Both the position numbers and the translations under genes were made by a program. Below are positions 50,075-56,819 of a stretch of DNA of 56,819 bases, in pieces. This stretch comes from Polychytrium aggregatum. Lineage: Eukaryota > Chytridiomycota > Chytridiomycetes > Polychytriales. A model generated the notes under the pieces. The model was not told the origin of the DNA and ran no database searches. It saw nothing but the letters and a program-made list of their open reading frames with translations. Positions within the stretch are counted from its first letter, which is position 1. Each line of letters starts with the position of its first letter. The DNA is taken from assembly GCF_025602895.1 (NCBI RefSeq), contig NW_026516403.1, forward strand, positions 1-56,819, written 5' to 3'.

Positions 50075-50859
50075 TCCTTGGCCTGGTGTCCCGGTCGGTG
50101 ACAGAAGAAGCAGGAACCATGGCGGAGGTCCTCCTGCTTCTGTCTGTCCTTGGGGGAGACAGTGGCAGCTTGCTGGAACCGGGAGCGGGGAGGGCCACGA
50201 GCCTCCATGGCGTTGACGTCAACGTCCATGGGCTCAGGCATGGGTCTTGCGGGCGGGGCCGGGCGAGGCGGACGGGCTGGGACGTGATGAGACCGATGGC
50301 CGCCTGCCAGCTGCGGGTAGAACTGGCGGCCATGGTACTGGACGTTGTCGAGGTTCTCGGCAACGTCCATCATCACGTCCAGGGACTTGCGGGCATCAGG
50401 GTTGCTGGCGATGTACTCTCTGATCTTGGGCTTGAGGCCCTTCTGGAAGAGGTACATCGCATCAGCAGAGCCCAGCTCCTCAATCTGGGAGGAGAGGTCT
50501 TCAAACTCCTCGATGTAGCGGGTCACAGAACCACGCTGCACGAGAGAGTATAGCTTGTCACGGGCAATGAGTTCAGCATTGGGGCTGCCGAAGCGGCGAC
50601 GGAGGCGGTCCTTGAAGTCGTCAAACACACCTTCGCTCTGCTCGTCGAACCCTTGGCGGCGGTACCAACGGTACGCCTGGTCCTTTAAGCAGAGCTTGGC
50701 GGCGACGATGTGGTGGGTGGGGGCGACTTGGGCAGCATCGAGGTAGTCCTCGAGTTGCTGCAGCCAGTCCTCCACCGAGGAGGAGCGGCTCTTCCCAGTA
50801 AACACTGGGGCACGGAAGGTCTTGAGGAAGGCTTCCGGAAGTGGGCGGGGGTTGCTCAT
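50038..50859 (-). CDS. gag: Family E Gag
   Basis: 273 residues from ATG 50859. The capsid-like domain (about 15-160) includes WLQQLEDYL and AYRWYRRQG; an Arg/Pro-rich linker with MPEPMDVDVNAME follows, then a CCHC knuckle (C250, C253, H258, C263). Slip codons are Gly268-Asn269. The same frame is open upstream to 50928, where a TAG separates it from an ATG at the LTR/PBS junction, so the start at 50859 is a choice and not certain. Gag itself is not interrupted by the B insertions. Confidence 0.9.
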   Translation of the reverse strand: MSNPRPLPEAFLKTFRAPVFTGKSRSSSVEDWLQQLEDYLDAAQVAPTHHIVAAKLCLKDQAYRWYRRQGFDEQSEGVFDDFKDRLRRRFGSPNAELIARDKLYSLVQRGSVTRYIEEFEDLSSQIEELGSADAMYLFQKGLKPKIREYIASNPDARKSLDVMMDVAENLDNVQYHGRQFYPQLAGGHRSHHVPARPPRPAPPARPMPEPMDVDVNAMEARGPPRSRFQQAATVSPKDRQKQEDLRHGSCFFCHRPGHQAKECPMKSGNGRPY

Positions 50860-50928
50860 GGCAGGGGCAGGCTCCAGGGACAGAGAGGAGAGTCGGTCGG
50901 CAAGAGAGGCGGGATCCAGCTTGAGGAT

Positions 50929-50982
50929 CTAGAAAGAGGACAAACAGGACGAAAACAAGACGAGGATTTCCGATGCTACCAT
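50929..50982 (-). CDS. Small upstream ORF starting at the E LTR/PBS junction
   Basis: ATG made of the last LTR base and the first PBS bases, as in family B, giving 17 codons (begins MVAS) before TAG at 50931-50929. It is in frame with gag (41 codons upstream of its ATG) with that one stop between. It may be a regulatory uORF or the remains of a longer gag start. No protein function is claimed. Confidence 0.45.
   Translation of the reverse strand: MVASEILVLFSSCLSSF
50970..50981 (-). other. E primer binding site, tRNA type
   Basis: Sense TGGTAGCATCGG directly next to the 5' LTR, identical to the B PBS although the LTRs are unrelated. Confidence 0.8.
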
Positions 50983-51290
50983 GTAACGTCCACTACTGGG
51001 ACGTTGGGGCAAGACGGGGAGGGAGGGGGTACAAGACAAGACAGGACGGGGCAGAACAGGGCGGTGCTAGGCTACTCTAGCGGACGGGTGAGCTCGGGGA
51101 GCACTTACGTTTATTCACGATAAAACCGAACTCCAGACAAACGGGGGGAACGGGGGCAACCCGCAGGTATACCCTGCGGTGGCCTGCCTGCGGTGCGTGA
51201 AAACGCAAAGCGCAGCACAGGTCACGACCCACTGCGCCGCGCAGTACGCGCAGTACGCGCAGCACAGCGTCGGAGATACCATCTCCTACA
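50982..51290 (-). repeat. E 5' LTR
   Basis: 309 bp, same as 28652-28960; followed by the GGGAC target copy (51291-51295). I see no clear TATA box; AATAAA is present in minus sense. Confidence 0.95.
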
Positions 51291-51295
51291 GGGAC

Positions 51296-51782
51296 ACAGA
51301 GTGTCAAGTGTGAAGCCAAAGTTTTATTCTAGATCCAAGGCTTAGGATACTAAAAATACAAAGTGGCAAGACGAAGGCAAAAGACAGAGGCTGGTCGGAG
51401 GGCTATTTATGCGAGCGCCAAGGATCGACGCTGCAGAGCGAGGGGGCAGGAGCGAAGCAGCGGCGGGGAGGGCGAAGCAGCGAGCGAAGCAGGTGGCGGC
51501 CGTGACTCGGGATCCGTGAGTCAGCGGGCGTCAGTGGCGGCGGCATGGCGGCGCCAAGGCGTCAGGCGGCGTCGAGGCGGCGTCGTGGGCGTAACCCATG
51601 ACCAACAGCAAGGGAGCGGGAACGGAACACAGGCAGCGCGCGTGCTGGCGGGAAGACAACAAGGCAGCACAGCGCGGGAAACAAACAAACAGAAGGAAGG
51701 GAAAGCACTAAGACGGGCAAACAGAAAGGAAAGGGCAAAGGCAAAGGAAGGAAGAGGGCAAAGGCAGAGGGTGTTCATGACA
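51296..51782 (-). repeat. Solo LTR F, second part
   Basis: Continues from 28651 after E and one GGGAC copy, and ends ...TTCATGACA before the second CGGGT (51783-51787). In minus sense it holds CATAAATAGCC (51410-51401) and AATAAA (51328-51323), like an LTR promoter and polyadenylation signal. It has TG...CA ends and no internal coding region, hence a solo LTR left by LTR-LTR recombination. The base composition and some motifs resemble the B LTR distantly. Confidence 0.75.
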
Positions 51783-52477
51783 CGGGTGATCGACAGCAGC
51801 TCGCCGTTGTAGGGCGAGTAGTTGAGCTCGGATCCGTGCAGTTTCTGCGAGTTGAAGGCGATGGGGCGCACGGTGCCGGATCCGTCCATGTCTTGCCCGA
51901 TCCATCCACCAATCGATGCGCTTGACTCGGACCAGTCGGTGAAGAGGTGGATGTCTTTGTCCGGGTTGACCATGTGCAGCGACTGAGGCGAGAGCAACTT
52001 GAGCTGCTCGAAGGCGGCGATGGCGTTGTCGTCCCAGACGACGGACTTGGTCGAGTTGGCGGAGCGGGTGGTGATCAGCGTCGAGAGCGGACCGGCGAGG
52101 GCAGCGTAGCCAGGGACAAAGCTCATGATGGTGTTGGTCAGGCCGAGGAAGCTGCGGAGTTCGTATTCAGTCGTTGGTCGCGGGTAGTTCTTGATGGCGT
52201 CGATGCGCGAGGGATGCACTTGGATGCGTCCTTCGCCGATGATGAAGCCGAGATAGGTGACGGTCGAGTTGAAGAACGAACACTTCTCGGGTCGGATCTT
52301 GAAGCCGTGTCGGTGGATCTTGTCGAGGACCAGTTCGATGTGGCGGATGTGCTGGTCCTCGTCCTCGGATGCGATCAGGATGTCGTCGATGTAGACGAAC
52401 ACAAAATCGTCGATGAACTCGCGGAAGATGTCGTTCATCGCGGCTTGGAAAACCGAGGGACTTTTGGCGAGTCCAAA
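51783..52477 (-). pseudogene. B' relic: family B-like RT and RNase H fragment
   Basis: Minus frame encodes B-type RT from FGLAKSPSVFQ through YIDD and the RNase H N-terminal part to GELLSITR, then is cut by F. Base changes scattered against B1-B6, including Lys for Asn in the NSPSVF motif, show it is older than they are. It stops matching family B at 52477, leaving the RT N-terminus, protease and gag missing. Confidence 0.9.
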
Positions 52478-52551
52478 TCTGTTTCATTGACACTGTCAAC
52501 GTCAGAGGTAACCTCCTTACTATCATGCTCCGCGTTATGCGCTGTACAATT
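52478..52551. other. 74 bases not assigned to any element
   Basis: Lower GC than the surroundings and without a match to the element families in this window. It may be host sequence, a remnant of another element or filler at the broken end of B'. No gene is visible. Confidence 0.5.
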
Positions 52552-52860
52552 TGTAACGTCCACTACTGGGACGTTGGGGCAAGACGGGGAGGGAGGGGGT
52601 ACAAGACAAGACAGGACGGGGCAGAACAGGGCGGTGCTAGGCTACTCTAGCGGACGGGTGAGCTCGGGGAGCACTTACGTTTATTCACGATAAAACCGAA
52701 CTCCAGACAAACGGGGGGAACGGGGGCAACCCGCAGGTATACCCTGCGGTGGCCTGCCTGCGGTGCGTGAAAACGCAAAGCGCAGCACAGGTCACGACCC
52801 ACTGCGCCGCGCAGTACGCGCAGTACGCGCAGCACAGCGTCGGAGATACCATCTCCTACA
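52552..52860 (-). repeat. E2 3' LTR
   Basis: 309 bp, same sequence as both E LTRs. Flank on the left is unassigned, so no target duplication can be checked. Confidence 0.93.
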
Positions 52861-52983
52861 CTCCCACACTTAAGAAGGCTTCCTGCGAGGAGCCCTGCGT
52901 GTGCTCTTTATTTGGGGCTCCTCGAGGTGTTTACCGTATTTACTCAGCTCCTCGGGTGCATGGGACAAGTCCTCCAGTGTTTG
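52861..52983 (-). pseudogene. E2 internal 3' end (chromodomain end of pol)
   Basis: Matches E 28961-29083: polypurine tract, pol stop and the last part of the chromodomain. Interrupted by B6 at 52984; GTTTG (52979-52983) is the likely B6 target copy, its partner being outside the window. Confidence 0.9.
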
Positions 52984-53449
52984 TGTCACAGATCGCTCTG
53001 CCCGCCTAGCTGCACCGTCGCACTTGTGTCACTGTTTGCGTCGCACACTTTCCTTTTCCTTTGTCCTGTGACGCCTTTCCTTTTTCCTTGCTCTCATGTT
53101 GCACACGCCGCTCTGTTTTCCCTGCATTTGTCATCGACCATGCATTAGTCAGACGCTGTGTCACCCGCATTTGTCAGCCACCGAGCATTTGTCAGACTTT
53201 CACATGTTTCTCCGGTTAGCCGTTGCTGCCTGGCTGCTGTCCCGCCGCCTCCGCTGCTTCGCCCCCGCTGCGGCAGGCTTCGCCTCCGGGACCGCCAGAC
53301 AGATAAATAGCCCGCCTTCACCCGCTCATGTTTCTGGTCATCACCTTCGACCCCAGACACACTTGACTCTAGATCCTAGCCTCGCTAAGATCAATAAAAC
53401 CCTTCTCTATCTTTTTCTTTTGATCTCCTCTTGATCCCGTGATCTGACA
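52984..53449 (+). repeat. B6 5' LTR
   Basis: 466 bp, as the other B LTRs of the A-type variant (CTTGACTCTAG). Confidence 0.95.
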
Positions 53450-54507
53450 TGGTAGCATCGGACGATCCCGCCGTCAATGCCTGTCTCCAGGCCCTTGAAC
53501 AACTATCGCTCGAGGACCGCGCCCTGGTCCTCTCCGCCCTGACTGCCCAGCCGAATCTCCCCACGGTCCCTCCCGGTTTCAAGCGTCCCAAGATCCCGCT
53601 CCCCGACGCCTTCACTGGCGAGCGTAAGGCTGCTGTCGTTGACGAGTTTGTCTTCTCAATGACCGAGTACATTGCCTTCCACAGTCTCGATGACGCCACC
53701 GCTGTCGCCACCGTCGCCATGAACCTCAAGGGCAAGGCCAAGACCTGGTGGCGCCTCTGGTCCCAGGGCAAGCAACTCGACAACCTGACCCCGGCCGCCG
53801 TCCTGTCCCTCGTCCGCGACACCTTCCTTCCGTCCACCTCGCTGCGCACCACCGAGGATGAGTTCGAAGCACTGCGCCACACCGGCTCCGTCGAGCAGTT
53901 CAACTCTCGCTTCCGCGATCTCCTCCTCGAGCTGCCCCACTTCAGCAACAACCGCCAGAACCTGCAGCGCTACCTCACCAAGCTCAAGCACAGGGTGCGC
54001 ATCGAAGTCGAATGGAAGCTTGACTCCAACACAGCCACCCTCGAAGATGCCATGGCCCTCGCCGAGCGATACGAGTCCATTATGGGTCAATCGCAACCCC
54101 TGATGCAGCAGCCCGCTCGCACTCAGTTCCGCGATCAACCCTTCCGCGAGCTCCAGTTCCAGCGACCTCCTCTCTTCCGCGCTCCACCTGGTCAGCCGCA
54201 GTTCCGCCCAATGGTCCGTCCTCCTCGTCCCGCCTTCCAGCCGACCCAGCCTCCCGCACGTGACCCCAACGCCATGGACCTCGACAACGTCGACATGCGC
54301 CCGATCAAGAAGCTCACCGACCGCGAGAAGGAGTACCTCCGCCGTAACGGAGGCTGCTTCCGCTGCCGCAAGTTCGGCCACATCGCCTCGCAGTGTCCCT
54401 TGAACCAGCCCCGCATCAACGCCATCGTCGAGACCGCCGACCAGGCCACCTTCTACGAAGATCAGGGAAACGACGAGGCGGCAACCCCTGGATACTACGA
54501 CCTCTGA
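53449..54507 (+). CDS. gag: B6 Gag
   Basis: 352 residues, intact, Asp5; ATG at the LTR/PBS junction and heptamer at 54465-54471. See B3. Confidence 0.95.
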   Translation: MVASDDPAVNACLQALEQLSLEDRALVLSALTAQPNLPTVPPGFKRPKIPLPDAFTGERKAAVVDEFVFSMTEYIAFHSLDDATAVATVAMNLKGKAKTWWRLWSQGKQLDNLTPAAVLSLVRDTFLPSTSLRTTEDEFEALRHTGSVEQFNSRFRDLLLELPHFSNNRQNLQRYLTKLKHRVRIEVEWKLDSNTATLEDAMALAERYESIMGQSQPLMQQPARTQFRDQPFRELQFQRPPLFRAPPGQPQFRPMVRPPRPAFQPTQPPARDPNAMDLDNVDMRPIKKLTDREKEYLRRNGGCFRCRKFGHIASQCPLNQPRINAIVETADQATFYEDQGNDEAATPGYYDL

Positions 54508-56819
54508 AGGACCCGGCGAGTTGCCGCCATCCGACTCCGACCCCCGACGCTGAACTATTGACTCTCGCCACCGGACCTCACCTGATCAACTCTCTCATCG
54601 ACGAACCCCACCGCATTGCCGCCAACCACGGCAAGGGACTGCTTGTGATCGACGCCACCCTCAACGGCTCCCCGATCACCGTCCTCATCGACCCTGGTGC
54701 GACCAACTCGCACATCTCCGAGACCCTCGCCTCGACCCTCGACCTTCGAACCAAGACCACCGCCAACGCCGTCACGATGCCCAACGGCAAGTCCTTCCCG
54801 TCCTCCGTCACCGATCCCGTCGACCTCACCATCCACGACTACCACGCCCGCATCAACCTCTTCACCGCGCCACTCACCTGGGACGTTATCCTCGGCAAGA
54901 ACTGGCTCGACCAGACCAACCCCGAGATCGACTGGCCCTCCAACCGAATCAAGTTCTCGATCGACGGGAAGCACCACACTTGGACGGCATCGCGACCCGA
55001 CACCGGAATGCCACTCACGACCCTCGAACTCCGATCCCAGTACCACATGTCGACCCAGCAGATCAACGCACTGGCTTCGACTCCCGGCGCCGTGTATGTT
55101 TGTACTCTGAGCAGTGACTTGAATACAGTTGCTGTTGAACCCTACGACCCCGTTGCCCAACTTGCCCGTGTCCTCGAACCACTGACCCCCGAACACCGAT
55201 CCATCATCGCAAAGTACCGCGATGCCTTCAACGAACTCAAGGAACTCCCGCCTCACCGACCCGGCATCGACATGAACATCCGACTCGACGACTCTGCCAA
55301 GCCAACCTGGTCGTCGCTCTACCAAATGTCGGCCGAAGAACTCGCTCGTCTCAAAGACGAACTCGACCGATTGCTCCGGATCGGCCACATCCGCAAGTCC
55401 GTCTCGCCCTTCGGCGCACCGATCTTCTGGGTCAAGCAGGGCGACAAGTTCCGACTCGTCTTTGACTTCCGCGCCCTCAACAAGATCACCGTCAAGGACC
55501 GCACCGCGCTGCCCAACATGCGCGAGATCATCGACCGCCTGTCCAAGTGCCGTGTCTTCTCCAAGCTCGACTTGCAACGCGGATTCCACCAGATCCGCAT
55601 TGCCGACGCCGACACCCCCAAGACGGCCTTCAGGACCAAGTACGGCCACTTTGAGTGGCTTGTGATGCCCTTCGGCCTCGCCAACAGTCCCTCCGTGTTC
55701 CAAGCCGCGATGAACGACATCTTCCGCGAGTTCATCGACGACTTTGTGTTCGTCTACATCGACGACATCCTGATCGCATCCGAGGACGAGGACCAGCACA
55801 TCCGCCACATCGAACTGGTCCTCGACAAGATCCACCGACACGGCTTCAAGATCCGACCCGAGAAGTGTTCGTTCTTCAACTCGACCGTCACCTATCTCGG
55901 CTTCATCATCGGCGAAGGACGCATCCAAGTGCATCCCTCGCGCATCGACGCCATCAAGAACTACCCGCGACCAACGACCGAACACGAACTCCGCAGCTTC
56001 CTCGGCTTGACCAACACCATCATGAGCTTTGTCCCTGGCTACGCTGCCCTCGCCGGTCCACTCTCGACTCTGATCACCACCCGCTCCGCCAACTCGACCA
56101 AGTCCGTCGTCTGGGACGACAACGCCATCGCCGCCTTCGAGCAGCTCAAGTTGCTCTCGCCTCAGTCGCTGCACATGGTCAACCCGGACAAGGACATTCA
56201 CCTCTTCACCGACTGGTCCGAGTCAAGCGCATCGATTGGTGGATGGATCGGGCAGGACATGGACGGATCCGGCACGGTGCGCCCCATCGCTTTCAACTCG
56301 CAGAAACTGCACGGATCCGAACTCAACTACTCGCCCTACAACGGCGAGCTGCTGTCGATCACCCGCCACCTCGACAAGTTCAAGAACTACCATCGTCGGC
56401 CGCAAAGGTCTTCCTCCACACCGACCAGAAGGCGCTCAAGCACATCCTCGACTCCAAGACCCTCAACAAGCGCCAACAGCGAGCCATCGACACGATGCTG
56501 GACTTTGACCTCGAGATCCAGTGGATCCCCGGCTCGTGGAACAAGGTCGCCGACGTGCTCTCGCGCACACCGACAGCCATCTCCAAGGCCGTCCAAGTCT
56601 CGATCATCAACGCGATTGTCAACCTCGGACCCTCGCCGACGATCTCTTGGACACCATCCGCACTCAGTACAGCTCCGACCCGATCCTGTCAGCACTGATC
56701 TCGGTCCCTCCGCGACAACTCGACCGACGGACTCAAGCCGTGGATGAAGGCACAGCTGCACCGCTTCTCACTTCGACACGGGATTCTCTACTTCGACTCG
56801 ACCCGCATCTGCATCCCCA
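54393..56819 (+). CDS. pol: B6 Pol, partial, frame broken near the window end
   Basis: Matches B5 Pol through protease, RT (YIDD) and into RNase H. Against B5 it gains a base near 56392 and another near 56407, loses a C near 56636 and gains a C near 56706, so the frame shifts away and back within about 320 bases. The rest of integrase and the chromodomain are beyond the edge. The clustering at the edge favours read error over mutation. Confidence 0.9.

Larger units (their letters stand above)
28652..51290 (-). mobile_element. Family E retrotransposon, split by B3, B4 and B5
   Basis: 309-bp LTRs at 28652-28960 and 50982-51290 read as identical, flanked by GGGAC (28647-28651, 51291-51295). Subtracting three 5719-bp B elements and their duplications leaves about 5467 bp. 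All three joins restore an open reading frame, so E appears to have been coding-competent when the B elements landed. E inserted inside solo LTR F. Confidence 0.95.
52984..56819 (+). mobile_element. Family B retrotransposon B6, cut by the window edge
   Basis: 5' LTR, gag and most of RT/RNase H of a plus-strand B element, running off the right edge in the integrase N-terminal region. Gag Asp5 and Pol Arg297. Identical in design to B5 up to about 56390, after which several one-base indels appear. Confidence 0.95.

Noticed and set aside
51363..51812. A 149-codon plus-strand frame over solo LTR F
   Set aside because: Low-complexity Arg/Gln/Gly composition, crosses the F/B' boundary, and has no homology visible to me; treated as chance.
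52478..52551. tRNA or other small RNA gene in the unassigned bases
   Set aside because: No cloverleaf, B-box or other recognisable RNA signature could be seen.

Overview
The window is a nest of Ty3/Gypsy (Metaviridae) LTR retrotransposons from a GC-rich eukaryotic genome. It is most likely fungal: the Gag C-termini carry 'MDLD' motifs and zinc knuckles, Pol ends in a chromodomain, two families look self-primed in the style of Tf1, and coding is dense with no introns. The lineage below fungus cannot be settled from this sequence. I found no convincing host gene; only 74 bases (52478-52551) are not assignable to an element. Letters A-F are local names for the families.

Layout. Bases 1-7073 hold family A copy A2 (minus strand, riddled with indels) next to a truncated A fragment. 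Bases 7074-28345 are one family D element (minus; its 3' part lies off the left edge), broken by B1 (7321-19448, TSD GTTCG) and B2 (19843-25561, TSD GATGG). B1 is itself broken by the intact element A1 (10768-17171, TSD GTCGG). D sits in an older B-like relic (B', 28346-28557 and 51783-52477). B' is also split by a solo LTR of family F (28558-28651 and 51296-51782, TSD CGGGT). F is split by element E (28652-51290, TSD GGGAC). E is split by three full-length B elements: B3 (29367-35085, +, TSD GTCGG), B4 (37351-43069, -, TSD GCGAT) and B5 (43421-49139, +, TSD AACGA). At the right are the 3' end of a second E copy (E2, 52552-52983) and B6 (52984 to the edge). This gives two four-level stacks: B'>D>B1>A1 and B'>F>E>B3/B4/B5.

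How the genes work. Every family with visible gag and pol (A, B, D, E) has gag upstream of pol in the -1 frame. In each, a GGGAAAC or GGGAAAT heptamer sits in the correct phase near the end of gag, with a stable stem starting 5-7 nt downstream. This points to programmed -1 frameshifting making Gag-Pol. Pol runs protease, RT, RNase H, integrase and (A, B, E) chromodomain. Priming differs. A and D have an 11-12 nt PBS, 2 nt from the LTR, perfectly complementary to a segment of their own LTR that begins 39 nt after the TATA box (Tf1-like self-priming). B and E share a 12-nt PBS (TGGTAGCATCGG) abutting the LTR that fits the 3' end of an initiator-type tRNA. In B the gag ATG is made of the last LTR base plus the first PBS bases, so the first Gag codons overlap the primer site.

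The B copies are nearly identical, with identical-looking LTR pairs and intact frames, so family B amplified very recently. Single-base indels crowd the two ends of the window, which suggests uncorrected assembly error there.
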